Positions 37,708-46,345 are shown, numbered from the stretch's first letter. The stretch is 64,000 nt of DNA from Jezberella montanilacus (GCF_003003055.1 NZ_PVTV01000015.1:1-64000); one strand, 5' to 3'. Notes: generated by a model not told the origin, from the sequence alone. A program made the numbers and translations.

Positions 37708-38181
37708 ATGTCATTACTTGAAATAAACCAGCCAGTCCCCGAGTTCAACGCCATCAGCACTTTTGGTGACGTCACCCTCGCGCGTTGCCGCACCAGAGCA
37801 CTGGTGATTTATTTTTACCCAAAAGACAATACGCCCGGTTGCACGACGGAGACGCAAGGCTTCAAAGATCACCATCAAGCTTTGATGGACGCGGGGGGCG
37901 CTGTGGTTGGCGTATCAAGAGACTCTCTCAAATCCCATGAAAACTGGAGCGCGAAATTAGAGCTCCCATTCCCCCTCATCAGCGATCCTGAAGAAAAGCT
38001 CTGCGAGCTATTCGGCGTGATGAAAATGAAAAATATGTATGGCAAGCAAGTTCGAGGTATTGAACGAAGCACATTCCTGATCGACGCCCAGGGTGTGCTC
38101 GTGCGCGAGTGGAGAGGCGTCAAAGTTCCTGGTCATGTCGAAGAAGTTCTACAAGCAGTGAAAAACTTGAACAATCATTGA
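37708..38181 (+). CDS. bcp: Peroxiredoxin, BCP/PrxQ type
   Basis: Thiol peroxidase reducing hydrogen peroxide and organic peroxides. YFYPKDNTPGCTTETQGF holds the peroxidatic C45 with T42 and P43. The usual BCP resolving cysteine five residues later (C50 in E. coli) is a glutamine here, so this is a 1-Cys-like member; other cysteines are C27 and one near 94 (KLCELFG). Length 157 is normal. A good GAGAGGAAA ribosome site is present. It shares orientation with the Mth938-like and phoH genes. Confidence 0.94.
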   Translation: MSLLEINQPVPEFNAISTFGDVTLARCRTRALVIYFYPKDNTPGCTTETQGFKDHHQALMDAGGAVVGVSRDSLKSHENWSAKLELPFPLISDPEEKLCELFGVMKMKNMYGKQVRGIERSTFLIDAQGVLVREWRGVKVPGHVEEVLQAVKNLNNH

Positions 38182-38213
38182 AACGATTATCCTTACTTGG
38201 AGAGTGCCCTCTT

Positions 38214-39959
38214 ATGCCGCTTCCGAAGTTGCCCACGCACCCAGCTAGTATCCTTGACCTCAACGGGACAGAAACCCCAAAACTATCGGCGATTCCCAAG
38301 ATCGCAGATATACAGCCTGCACTATATGGACTGGAAGACAACGCTGACGATTCAGAGACCAACTTCGAAGCCAAACCGGTGCGTGCTTCAGCACACACTT
38401 CGGCTCAACAAGCAAATCGCGCCTCAAGTGCCAAGGCACCTTTAAAAGCACCCACCACACCAGCCGCGTCAAAACCAGGTCGCGCCGTTGCCAATCCGGC
38501 AACCTCCCGGGTGGCTAAACGAAGCACGAGCAAAGCGGCAAAGGCCGAACCGGCGAAACTCTTTGTGCTTGATACCAACGTATTACTGCATGACCCAAGT
38601 TCGTTGTTCCGCTTTGAGGAACACGACATATTTTTACCCATGATGGTGCTAGAAGAACTAGACCACCAGAAAAAGGGCATGTCAGAAGTTGCTCGCAATG
38701 CTCGTCAAGTCAGCCGCTCGCTTGATTCGATTGTAGGGGATAACAAATCGCTTGCGGATGGATTGCCTTTGAATGCCTTAGGTCATAAAGACGCAACAGG
38801 CTTCTTGCACTTTCAAACGAAAGCCCTCGACAACTTGTTACCGTCTGACATGCCAGTCGGCAAGGCGGATAACTTAATTCTTGGTGTTGTCAGAGCATTG
38901 CACGACAAACATCCGGAACGTCAGGTTGTGCTGGTATCAAAAGATATCAATATGCGGCTCAAGGCCTTTGCCCTCGGTCTTGCTGCAGAGGATTACTTCA
39001 ACGATCAGGTACTGGAAGACTCTGATCTTTTGTATTCTGGGGTGCTCGAACTACCCGAAAACTTCTGGAACAAACACGGCAAGGGTGTTGAATCCTGGCA
39101 GCAAGGTGGTATCACCTATTATCGTATTAATGGTCCACTGTGCAGCCAGTTTATGGTCAACCAGTTTGTCTATTTTGAAGGCTCAATGCCTTTGTATGCG
39201 CAAGTACGCGAAGTCAACGGCAAAACCGCTGTCCTCGCCACACTGCGTGATTACACGCATGGGAAAAACAATGTTTGGGGCGTGACTGCACGTAATCGTG
39301 AACAGAATTTTGCGATGAACTTGTTGATGAACCCAGATTGTGATTTTGTCTCTCTGCTGGGACAGGCCGGCACGGGCAAAACCTTGTTAGCCCTTGCTGC
39401 TGGCTTGGCTCAGGTACTTGAAACCAAGCGTTACACCGAAATCATTATGACTCGGGTCACGGTGCCGGTGGGGGATGACATTGGTTTCTTGCCAGGCACC
39501 GAGGAAGAAAAAATGTTGCCTTGGATGGGAGCACTTGAAGACAATCTGGACGTGCTCAATATGGGTGACCTGGATGCCCCGCAAGGTAACGGCAGTGGCA
39601 ACGGCCAGGGTAATGATTGGGGACGCGCTGCAACGATGGATCTGATCCGTTCGCGCATTAAAGTCAAATCACTTAACTTCATGCGTGGCCGGACTTTCTT
39701 AAACAAATACCTGATCATCGACGAGGCTCAGAACTTGACGCCAAAACAAATGAAGACACTTGTTACGCGCGCAGGCCCAGGCACCAAGGTCATTTGTCTG
39801 GGCAACATCGCTCAAATTGATACGCCTTATTTGACCGAAGGCAGCTCGGGGCTCACTTTTGTCGTAGATAGATTCAAAGGTTGGCCGCATGCGGGACATG
39901 TCACCCTGCAAAGAGGTGAAAGATCTCGTCTGGCCGACTACGCTGGTGATGTCCTTTAA
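38214..39959 (+). CDS. PhoH family protein, PIN-PhoH fusion
   Basis: 581-residue protein joining a PIN ribonuclease-like domain (starts at VLDTNVLLHD near residue 119) with a PhoH-type ATPase (Walker A GQAGTGKTLLALA near 383, Walker B IIDEAQN near 500). Fusions of this type (PhoH2) are thought to unwind and cut RNA. The first 115 residues are low-complexity, rich in Ala, Lys, Ser and Thr, and probably disordered. I chose ATG 38214 (GGAG 11 bases before); the frame opens at 38109 inside bcp. The pdxA start lies within its last codons. Confidence 0.88.
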   Translation: MPLPKLPTHPASILDLNGTETPKLSAIPKIADIQPALYGLEDNADDSETNFEAKPVRASAHTSAQQANRASSAKAPLKAPTTPAASKPGRAVANPATSRVAKRSTSKAAKAEPAKLFVLDTNVLLHDPSSLFRFEEHDIFLPMMVLEELDHQKKGMSEVARNARQVSRSLDSIVGDNKSLADGLPLNALGHKDATGFLHFQTKALDNLLPSDMPVGKADNLILGVVRALHDKHPERQVVLVSKDINMRLKAFALGLAAEDYFNDQVLEDSDLLYSGVLELPENFWNKHGKGVESWQQGGITYYRINGPLCSQFMVNQFVYFEGSMPLYAQVREVNGKTAVLATLRDYTHGKNNVWGVTARNREQNFAMNLLMNPDCDFVSLLGQAGTGKTLLALAAGLAQVLETKRYTEIIMTRVTVPVGDDIGFLPGTEEEKMLPWMGALEDNLDVLNMGDLDAPQGNGSGNGQGNDWGRAATMDLIRSRIKVKSLNFMRGRTFLNKYLIIDEAQNLTPKQMKTLVTRAGPGTKVICLGNIAQIDTPYLTEGSSGLTFVVDRFKGWPHAGHVTLQRGERSRLADYAGDVL

Positions 39960-40971
39960 CGCAAAACCACTTGCGTTGACCTTGGGAGATGCCTGCGGCA
40001 TCGGCCCCGAGATCATTGTCAAACTGCACGACAAGGGGCTTACGGCCCCTTGTATTGTGTATGGGGATGCTGGTGCTTTAAAACGCGCTGCTATCCAACT
40101 GGGATCCGCTTTGAACATCGTTGAAGTTAATGATGCCTCTAGCCATTACTGGGGGCAATTGATGCCTGGTACGTTGTTTGTTAAACCAATCAATCTGCCA
40201 TTACCCACAGATCTTCCTTTAGGCTCAGTTGACGCTCGCGCTGGCCGCGCTGCTTATGAGGCCTTGTGTGCCGCCATTGACGATGCGATGGCTGGGCTTG
40301 TCAGTGGGCTGGTGACCGCACCACTTAACAAAGAAGCGATGCACGCCGCGGGACTGGATTTTCCCGGACATACCGAAATTCTGGCGTCGCGCTCACGCAC
40401 GCCTCACGTCTCAATGATGCTGGTCAATCATGAGTTACGAGTGATTTTGGTCACGATTCATGAATCCATCGCCAATGTGCCGCGTTTATTGACCAAATCG
40501 CTTGAACTGCTGACCATCCAGCAAGCTGAGCAAGCTTGTAAGCAGCTCGGGATTGCAGCACCTCGGATTGCGGTCGCCGGCCTCAACCCACACGCTGGTG
40601 AAAACGGTAAATTTGGCACAGAGGACAGAGACGTTATTGCACCGGCGGTTGCCCAAGCTCAAGCACTGGGCATTAACGTCACGGGTCCCTGGCCTGGCGA
40701 TACTGTTTTTATGCGTGCTCGCCGTGGCGACTTTGATATTGTTGTGGCTCAGTACCACGATCAAGGACTCATCCCGATCAAATATCTCGGTGTCGATGAG
40801 GGAGTCAATGTGACGGTTGGTTTGCCCTTCGTACGCACAAGTGTCGATCATGGCACGGCGTTTGATATTGCCGGTCAAGGCGTTGCGGATCCGTCTTCTT
40901 TGCATACAGCCTATGAATTAGCTTACAAATTATCACAAAATAAAGATAATTTTAGCTATCAAGAAAAATAA
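39949..40971 (+). CDS. pdxA: 4-hydroxythreonine-4-phosphate dehydrogenase
   Basis: NAD-dependent enzyme of the DXP-dependent pyridoxal phosphate pathway. Motifs: LTLGDACGIGPEI at the N-terminus, FPGHTEILA (metal His), LNPHAGENGKFGTED and YHDQGLIPIKYLG (metal His). I chose ATG 39949, overlapping the phoH stop by 11 bases, because it gives the normal N-terminus; the frame is open from 39889. The product needs DXP, which dxs at 46346-48199 can supply. About 340 residues, as usual. Confidence 0.94.
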   Translation: MSFNAKPLALTLGDACGIGPEIIVKLHDKGLTAPCIVYGDAGALKRAAIQLGSALNIVEVNDASSHYWGQLMPGTLFVKPINLPLPTDLPLGSVDARAGRAAYEALCAAIDDAMAGLVSGLVTAPLNKEAMHAAGLDFPGHTEILASRSRTPHVSMMLVNHELRVILVTIHESIANVPRLLTKSLELLTIQQAEQACKQLGIAAPRIAVAGLNPHAGENGKFGTEDRDVIAPAVAQAQALGINVTGPWPGDTVFMRARRGDFDIVVAQYHDQGLIPIKYLGVDEGVNVTVGLPFVRTSVDHGTAFDIAGQGVADPSSLHTAYELAYKLSQNKDNFSYQEK

Positions 40972-41014
40972 TGCTGAAGACCGTAAATTTCAGTTTAAGT
41001 TCACCTGCTAAGTA

Positions 41015-41020
41015 TATAAT
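41015..41020 (+). promoter_or_regulatory. -10 box upstream of pbpG
   Basis: A perfect TATAAT stands 31 bases before the pbpG ATG in an A/T-rich gap. The -35 region (about 40992-40999, AGTTTAAG) is poor, so this is a partial promoter only. Confidence 0.4.
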
Positions 41021-41051
41021 TCGTTTGGATTTTTACTAAAAGGCTTCACCA

Positions 41052-42017
41052 ATGCGATCCAAACTTTACTTTTTTTCAGCCAAACACGTCGCAACGTTGA
41101 TGGCCTGTGTCGCCCTCGTTGGCGTAACTGAAGCGAGTTTGGCGCAACAAAACAACGGTTCTGATAGCCAAACTAACAAAGCCAAGAGCACAACGAACAG
41201 CAAGAAAACCGACAGCAAGCCTGCCCCGTCAAGCAAGGCCAAACCTAAGCCTGAGGTCGTTACCAGCGGGGCTCTTAAATCACACGTGGTGTACGTGCAA
41301 GATCTGGCGAATAGCAATGTATTGCTGTCAAAAAATGAAGACGAGGTTCGTCCTATCGCGTCAGTTACTAAGCTGATGACGGCGATCATTGTGGTCGACG
41401 CGAAACAGCCCATGTCTGAGATGATTGAAGTAACTCAAGACGATGTCGACAAGCTTAAACATAGTCGCTCACGTTTGCCGGTTGGTACAAAATTAACCCG
41501 CGGTGATATGTTGCATCTCGCCTTGATGTCGTCGGAAAACCGAGCCGCCAGTGCACTTGCTCGCTACTACCCCGGTGGCACCAGTGCTCTCGTCCTGGCA
41601 ATGAACACCAAGGCACAACAACTTGGCATGCGCCAATCGCGTTTTGTTGAGCCAACGGGCCTGTCTAGTGCCAACGTCTCGACCCCCCGGGATCTCGTCA
41701 AAATGATGCAGGCTGCCATGCAGCGCCCTGCCATTCAAGAATTCACAACCGACGATCAGCAAGAAATCAGAACCGTCGGTAAGACAGCAACCGTCTTTAG
41801 AAACACGAATTCGTTGGTGACCAAGGCAGATTGGGATATCAAAGTATCCAAGACCGGCTTTATTAACGAGGCTGGACAATGCTTGGTGATGATTGCACGC
41901 ATCAACAATAGAGACACAGCCATTGTGTTGCTCGATGCGATTGGTCGTGGCACTCGGGTCGCGGACGCAATCAGAATTCGCCAGTTGATGCAGCGTCAGG
42001 AACTTGCTGCCCTGTAA
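41052..42017 (+). CDS. pbpG: D-alanyl-D-alanine endopeptidase (penicillin-binding protein 7 family)
   Basis: Periplasmic serine hydrolase cutting DD-crosslinks in peptidoglycan. A signal peptide covers about residues 1-31 (hydrophobic HVATLMACVALVGV, cleavage near SLAQQ). A Lys/Ser/Thr/Pro-rich linker (35-72) follows. The three penicillin-binding motifs are complete: SVTK near 103, SEN near 160 and KTG near 266. Length 321 fits PbpG rather than DacA. It converges with dnaB, with no obvious terminator between. Confidence 0.92.
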   Translation: MRSKLYFFSAKHVATLMACVALVGVTEASLAQQNNGSDSQTNKAKSTTNSKKTDSKPAPSSKAKPKPEVVTSGALKSHVVYVQDLANSNVLLSKNEDEVRPIASVTKLMTAIIVVDAKQPMSEMIEVTQDDVDKLKHSRSRLPVGTKLTRGDMLHLALMSSENRAASALARYYPGGTSALVLAMNTKAQQLGMRQSRFVEPTGLSSANVSTPRDLVKMMQAAMQRPAIQEFTTDDQQEIRTVGKTATVFRNTNSLVTKADWDIKVSKTGFINEAGQCLVMIARINNRDTAIVLLDAIGRGTRVADAIRIRQLMQRQELAAL

Positions 42018-42067
42018 TCAGATCATTTGACACAAGCTGAAGACAGTCACTACACGAACTGAAACTT

Positions 42068-43450
42068 TTAGTAGCTGCTTCCCTGGTGACCACCCGAGAA
42101 GTTCAGGAAGCGGGTACTAGACCCCTGAAAAGTCATGCGCACGGATCCGATCGGACCATTACGCTGCTTACCAATAATAATTTCAGCTGTACCTTTGTCT
42201 GGTGAATCAGGGTTGTACACCTCATCGCGATAGATAAATAAGATCAAATCCGCATCTTGTTCAATTGCGCCCGACTCACGAAGATCACTCATGATGGGTC
42301 TTTTGTTTGGACGTTGCTCGAGGCTTCGATTTAACTGAGACAACGCAATCACGGGGCATTCAAGCTCTTTCGCAAGACTTTTGAGTGACCGGCTGATCTC
42401 TGAAATCTCAGTCGCACGGTTTTCGCCCGCACTCGCTGCGCCCATTAACTGAATGTAATCAATGACGATGAGACCAAGCGTTCCGTACTGCCGAGCGAGT
42501 CGTCGCGCACGCGAGCGAACTTCTCCAGAGCTAAGCGCGGGGGTCTCATCAATGTAGAGCTTTGCATCTTGCATTTTCTGCACAGCATGTGTGACTCTCG
42601 GCCAGTCTTCTGCCAGTAATTTACCGGTTCTCATCCGGTGCTGATCCAACATACCCACAGAACCCAACATCCGCATGGCGAGCTGCACTGCGCCCATCTC
42701 CATGGAAAACACGGCGACTGGCAGACCTTGCTCGATTGCTACATGCTCTGCAATGTTCATGGAGAAGGCAGTCTTACCCATCGAGGGCCGCCCAGCAACA
42801 ATAACTAAGTCTCCCTTTTGCAGACCCGACGTCATTTTGTCTAGATCAGAAAAACCCGTTGGAACACCGGTCACGTCTGAGTCACCTGCTTGGTGATAGA
42901 GTTGGTCGATACGATCTACCACTTCAGATAACAACGGTTGAATCACTCGAAAACCGGTGGTTGTGCGAGCACCTTCTTGGGCAATCTTGAATACCTTGGC
43001 CTCGGCCTCGTCAAGCAGTTGACGGGCTTCTTTACCTAGCGGGTTAAACGCTTCTGCAGATATCTCGTCGGCAACAGATACGAGTTTTCGGAGCATTGAG
43101 CGCTCGCGAACGATTTCGGCGTAACGGCGAATGTTTGCCGCTGACGGGGTGTTATGCGCCAAAGCATTTAAGTATGAAAGACCACCAACTTCTTCTGACT
43201 TACCCGCGCTTGAAATGGACTCATGAACAGTCACAACGTCTGCCGGGCGTGACAAATTGATTAAGCGATTGATATGCTGCCAGATCAGTCGATGATCGTA
43301 CCGATAGAAATCTGCCTCACCAACCGTATCGCTGATCCTTTCCCAAGCGCTATTGTCCAGTAGCAACCCGCCTAATACCGATTGCTCGGCTTCAACAGAA
43401 TGAGGCGGCACGCGCAAGTAATCAAGCTGGGGATCTGGTGGATTATTCAT
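42068..43450 (-). CDS. dnaB: Replicative DNA helicase
   Basis: Hexameric 5'-3' helicase of the replication fork, 460 residues. The N-terminal domain starts at RVPPHSVEAEQSVLGGLLLD; the RecA-like ATPase has Walker A AGRPSMGKTAFS near 220 and Walker B IVIDYIQLM near 330, plus the DnaB motif ALSQLNRSLEQR. There is no intein insertion. Its first codons overlap the 3' end of the kinase-like gene by eight bases, so it follows that gene on the same strand. It lies downstream of the rplI cluster, a usual betaproteobacterial order. Confidence 0.97.
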   Translation of the reverse strand: MNNPPDPQLDYLRVPPHSVEAEQSVLGGLLLDNSAWERISDTVGEADFYRYDHRLIWQHINRLINLSRPADVVTVHESISSAGKSEEVGGLSYLNALAHNTPSAANIRRYAEIVRERSMLRKLVSVADEISAEAFNPLGKEARQLLDEAEAKVFKIAQEGARTTTGFRVIQPLLSEVVDRIDQLYHQAGDSDVTGVPTGFSDLDKMTSGLQKGDLVIVAGRPSMGKTAFSMNIAEHVAIEQGLPVAVFSMEMGAVQLAMRMLGSVGMLDQHRMRTGKLLAEDWPRVTHAVQKMQDAKLYIDETPALSSGEVRSRARRLARQYGTLGLIVIDYIQLMGAASAGENRATEISEISRSLKSLAKELECPVIALSQLNRSLEQRPNKRPIMSDLRESGAIEQDADLILFIYRDEVYNPDSPDKGTAEIIIGKQRNGPIGSVRMTFQGSSTRFLNFSGGHQGSSY

Positions 43451-44294
43451 CAGTCAATGTTAACCCTAAGGTGTTAGTTACGTACAAAAAACCCTGCACA
43501 TCTTTGCCGGGAATCAAGCGCAAGATGGGCCCGACAATACGCACCAACCAAGTGAACACCATAGCCATATTTTTCAGATGTTGTTTCACTGCGACGTCAG
43601 GGTTTTGCAACAAATACTCATGCAGCATTTGATTGCAGAGCGCTTGACGTTCACTCGCTGAAATTTCATCGGCACGCATCCCCGCGAGCGAGGACAGCAT
43701 CTGATAGAAATCATAAGCTTGACCCAAGGGCAGAGCCAAGGCCTCGCCGATATTCTCTTCAAAATCGATACGAGTTAACTTGTTGTCGTCGAACATCAGA
43801 TTGCGCAATTGCGCACCACCGTGCACAAAACCAGCAAGGTGAAACGAAGCTAAGTCACTCGCCACCCTTTTAATCCAGACGATGCGTCCTGCTGGATCAC
43901 TGGTTCGAAGGTAGTGCGGCAAATCCTCACCGACGAACTCAAGCACCAAGACACCGGGTTCTTGATGCAGTATTTTGGGAACATGACACCCTGCAGCGCG
44001 CAGCAGCTGTAGTCGCCTGGCCTCTTCAGTCAAGCCGTTTTGCAGCAATGTACGAGTAGCGGGACGCTGACCCCAAACCAGCCAACAAAGTAAGGAAAGC
44101 GTAAAAGACCGCATAAACCTGAAGGCGTATATCAGTCCGTCAAAGGGTTTGGGACCACGTCGCTTAACGACGAATTTCTGCCCACCAAGGGTAATGATTT
44201 CGACACCGTTGGGGTCATGTGCGTGAGCAGCCAACCAAGTTGCCAGGGCAATGTTTAAACTTTGCTCAGAATTTGTTTCAATAGCCACGGACAC
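43443..44294 (-). CDS. Kinase-fold protein with altered catalytic loop (BUD32/RIO-like)
   Basis: 283-residue protein resembling LPS-kinase/BUD32-like small kinases. Seen: a lysine-containing strand KFVVKRRGPKPFDG near the N-terminus, EARRLQLLRAAGCHVPKIL, and the HGGAQLRNLMFDD loop near residue 158 followed by RIDFEENIG. The usual catalytic Asp of H-x-D is replaced by Gly (HGG), so it may be inactive or use another geometry, while the metal DF(E) and loop Asn remain. A hydrophobic segment (SFTLSLLCWLVWG) and another near the C-terminus hint at membrane contact. It lies between the ribosomal cluster and dnaB. Function unknown. Confidence 0.75.
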   Translation of the reverse strand: MSVAIETNSEQSLNIALATWLAAHAHDPNGVEIITLGGQKFVVKRRGPKPFDGLIYAFRFMRSFTLSLLCWLVWGQRPATRTLLQNGLTEEARRLQLLRAAGCHVPKILHQEPGVLVLEFVGEDLPHYLRTSDPAGRIVWIKRVASDLASFHLAGFVHGGAQLRNLMFDDNKLTRIDFEENIGEALALPLGQAYDFYQMLSSLAGMRADEISASERQALCNQMLHEYLLQNPDVAVKQHLKNMAMVFTWLVRIVGPILRLIPGKDVQGFLYVTNTLGLTLTDE

Positions 44295-44322
44295 GTATCA
44301 AAACAGCACGTTTGGTTAAAAC

Positions 44323-44352
44323 AAAAAAGCCGGCAAAAAGGCCGGCTTTTTT
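44323..44352 (-). terminator. Intrinsic terminator of the rpsF-priB-rpsR-rplI operon
   Basis: GCCGGC/GCCGGC stem extended by AAAAAA/TTTTTT arms around a six-base loop, starting 20 bases after the rplI stop on the minus strand. The symmetric A/T arms make it able to work both ways, but only leftward transcription reaches it. Confidence 0.9.
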
Positions 44353-44372
44353 GCCAGAAAAATAATCTGCTC

Positions 44373-44828
44373 TTAGACGAGATCGCCTGCGATCACGACT
44401 TTAATCGTGCTCACCACATCGGGATGCAGGGACACTTGGATCGAGTACTCGCCAATGGCTTTCAATGGGCCTTCTGGCAAACGAACCTGAGCTTTCTCAA
44501 TCCCAGCAAAACCGGCTTTGACCAAAGCGGCAGCGATATCCATATTGGTGACAGAACCAAACAGGCGGCCGTCAACGCCAGACTTCTGTGTGATGGTCAC
44601 TGCCTGACCTTCCATGCGCTCACCTAAGCCCTGGGCAGCCGCAAGCTTCTCAGCTTGAACTTTTTCGAGTTCTGCGCGACGCGCTTCGAAATCTTTCAGG
44701 GCGACTTCAGTTGCACGACGAGCTTTCTTTTGTGGGATCAGGAAGTTGCGAGCGTAGCCGTCACGCACGCGAACCACATCACCGAGGTTGCCGACGTTAA
44801 CGACTTTTTCGAGAAGAATAATTTGCAT
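44373..44828 (-). CDS. rplI: 50S ribosomal protein bL9
   Basis: Large-subunit protein that binds 23S rRNA and helps keep the reading frame. The N-terminal domain [32 protein letters not shown] is diagnostic (seen at residues 1-32), followed by the long connecting helix (about 40-75) and the C-terminal domain. Length 151 is normal. Last gene of the cluster before the terminator at 44323-44352. Confidence 0.97.
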   Translation of the reverse strand: MQIILLEKVVNVGNLGDVVRVRDGYARNFLIPQKKARRATEVALKDFEARRAELEKVQAEKLAAAQGLGERMEGQAVTITQKSGVDGRLFGSVTNMDIAAALVKAGFAGIEKAQVRLPEGPLKAIGEYSIQVSLHPDVVSTIKVVIAGDLV

Positions 44829-44841
44829 AATAGGCCTCGGA

Positions 44842-45114
44842 TCAGTTGTGGTTGTCTGTGAAAGGCAACAATGCCAGGAAACGCGCGCGCTTAATCGCTG
44901 CGTCGAGCTGACGTTGATAAATTGCCTTGGTACCTGTCAGGCGAGCAGGAATGATTTTGCCGTTTTCTTGAATGAAATCTCGCAAAGTATCGATATCTTT
45001 GTAATCGATCTGGTCAACACCCGCTGCGCTGAAGCGGCAAAATTTGCGGCGCTTGAACAGGGGGTTTTGCTGAGTGAATTTCTTTTTTTCTTTACGTTTA
45101 CCGAAAAAAGCCAT
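44842..45114 (-). CDS. rpsR: 30S ribosomal protein bS18
   Basis: Small-subunit platform protein that binds next to bS6. 90 residues with the core [19 protein letters not shown] and [32 protein letters not shown]-like region ([12 protein letters not shown] at the end). The N-terminus [11 protein letters not shown] is basic. Order rpsF-priB-rpsR-rplI is conserved in proteobacteria. Confidence 0.97.
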   Translation of the reverse strand: MAFFGKRKEKKKFTQQNPLFKRRKFCRFSAAGVDQIDYKDIDTLRDFIQENGKIIPARLTGTKAIYQRQLDAAIKRARFLALLPFTDNHN

Positions 45115-45126
45115 GATGTGCCTCGT

Positions 45127-45417
45127 TCAAATTTGTTTAATCAGTTGCGCATGCAACCTGAATTTCGGAGAATCTTTTCGCACTGGTGCCAAAAAACCTT
45201 GTATCTGTACCTTTGATCCTAACTGCAACTTACCGGTCATCTGAACCAGATCCCCCATCGCAACAACTGGTAACGAAATAATCACCTTGCGAGATTGACC
45301 TGCTTCTATTACATCTGACTCGCTGCTAATCAAGAACTCTGAGACTGCAACCCCGGCTGGCGTATATCTCACCGGTGACACCTCAAGCACTTGACCCGCG
45401 ATATCGAGTCGATTCAT
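45127..45417 (-). CDS. priB: Primosomal replication protein N (PriB)
   Basis: OB-fold single-stranded DNA-binding protein used with PriA for replication restart. About 96 residues starting MNRLDIAGQVLEVSPVRYTPAGV; QVKVIISLPVVAMGDLVQMTG-type strands follow (KVIISLPVVAMGDLV). I placed the start at 45417, seven bases after the rpsF stop; the open frame extends back to 45489 inside rpsF. Presence of priB between rpsF and rpsR is a beta/gammaproteobacterial trait. Confidence 0.92.
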   Translation of the reverse strand: MNRLDIAGQVLEVSPVRYTPAGVAVSEFLISSESDVIEAGQSRKVIISLPVVAMGDLVQMTGKLQLGSKVQIQGFLAPVRKDSPKFRLHAQLIKQI

Positions 45418-45424
45418 GAACGGT

Positions 45425-45805
45425 TTATTCTGAATCCTGATCCATGCTGACTGAGTCGGCAGACGCCTTACGGGCTTCATCGCGCTCAACTTGTTTCATC
45501 ATGATCGAAGCTTCAGTTTGGGCAGCCTTGGTCTTGATAACCAGGTGGCGCAACACAGCATCGTTGTAACGGAAAGAATGCTCAAGCTCGTCTAACGTGC
45601 TTTGACCACATTCAATGTTCAGGCACACGTAGTGTGCTTTCACGAGTTTTTGAATGGGATACGCCAATTGACGGCGACCCCAGTCTTCGAAACGGTGCAC
45701 GTTACCACCTTGGCTGGTGACTACTGCCTGGTAACGCTCGACCATTGCGGGAACTTGCTCGCTTTGGTCGGGGTGCACGATAAATACCACTTCATAGTGA
45801 CGCAT
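45425..45805 (-). CDS. rpsF: 30S ribosomal protein bS6
   Basis: Small-subunit platform protein; binds bS18. 126 residues starting [25 protein letters not shown], with [18 protein letters not shown] and the acidic C-terminal tail ([12 protein letters not shown]) typical of bS6. A clear AGGAG ribosome site stands before the ATG. It is the first gene of the cluster and is preceded by a structured leader and a promoter. Confidence 0.97.
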   Translation of the reverse strand: MRHYEVVFIVHPDQSEQVPAMVERYQAVVTSQGGNVHRFEDWGRRQLAYPIQKLVKAHYVCLNIECGQSTLDELEHSFRYNDAVLRHLVIKTKAAQTEASIMMKQVERDEARKASADSVSMDQDSE

Positions 45806-45837
45806 GGGTAAAACTCCTAGGGATATCCGACAATTTA

Positions 45838-45873
45838 GACAGACAAAAAACCTGTCAGACTTACCGGTGACAG
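45838..45873 (-). promoter_or_regulatory. rpsF leader hairpins, candidate S6:S18 autoregulatory element
   Basis: In the minus-strand transcript, CTGTCA (45873-45868) pairs with TGACAG (45857-45852), leaving a ten-base loop that begins CCG, and the hairpin is followed by GTTTTTTG. The same TGACAG core can instead pair as GACAG (45856-45852) with CTGTC (45842-45838). The two pairings exclude each other. An unpaired CCG beside a short stem in the rpsF leader is the recalled hallmark of the S6:S18 mRNA motif. About 30 bases later comes the rpsF ribosome site. Confidence 0.55.
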
Positions 45874-45919
45874 CCCGCCATACTGCACATAGCCAGTTGG
45901 TCGAGCAGGAAAGCCCTCA

Positions 45920-45948
45920 ATTATGGGGCAATAAGACAAAAAAAGCAA
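45920..45948 (-). promoter_or_regulatory. Probable promoter of the rpsF operon
   Basis: Minus-strand -35 TTGCTT (45948-45943), 17-base spacer, -10 CATAAT (45925-45920). A transcript from here would carry a leader of about 105 bases including the paired hairpins at 45838-45873. Confidence 0.6.
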
Positions 45949-45972
45949 ATAAGTCATGCACTTATTGTGATA

Positions 45973-46314
45973 TTACAGCTCTAGCCTATCGAAAATTTTA
46001 GGCAAGCCATCCACCAGGATTGCTTTGGTGATAACAGTCGACATGTTGCGATCTTGTTGTAGTGCCTGCATCATCGCTGCACAACGGCCCTTAAACTCGC
46101 ATGTCGTGGCATCTGATGAAGACCGTGACTCTCGATCAATTGAGCAACGTTGGTGCGACCAGCTATCAGCGATGGCGCAACGACTTTTCTGATTCATGGC
46201 TGATCCTTTGATTTCAACTCTATGCGAGTCTACGTCTTGCGGGACGAATTCTTGGTGCGCTGGCGCACAGATCTGAGAGCAGGCGACCGGGATACCAAGC
46301 AACAAGAGAGCCAA
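45973..46314 (-). CDS. Small hypothetical protein, probably exported
   Basis: Unrecognised 113-residue product. The reading frame begins with a hydrophobic stretch (LALLLLGIPVACSQIC when read from a few codons upstream) like a short signal peptide, and the mature part has several cysteines (SRCAIAD, HQRCSID, TTCEFKGRC), suggesting a disulfide-bonded periplasmic protein; the lipobox is not canonical. The start is uncertain: the listed one is a TTG, and a CTG three codons earlier would put an Arg before the hydrophobic core. It follows dxs on the same strand, with a TTGACA-like sequence in the 31-base gap. Could also be a chance frame. Confidence 0.42.
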   Translation of the reverse strand: MALLLLGIPVACSQICAPAHQEFVPQDVDSHRVEIKGSAMNQKSRCAIADSWSHQRCSIDRESRSSSDATTCEFKGRCAAMMQALQQDRNMSTVITKAILVDGLPKIFDRLEL

Positions 46315-46345
46315 GCGAAGCAGTGCTATGTCAACGGACGTTCAC

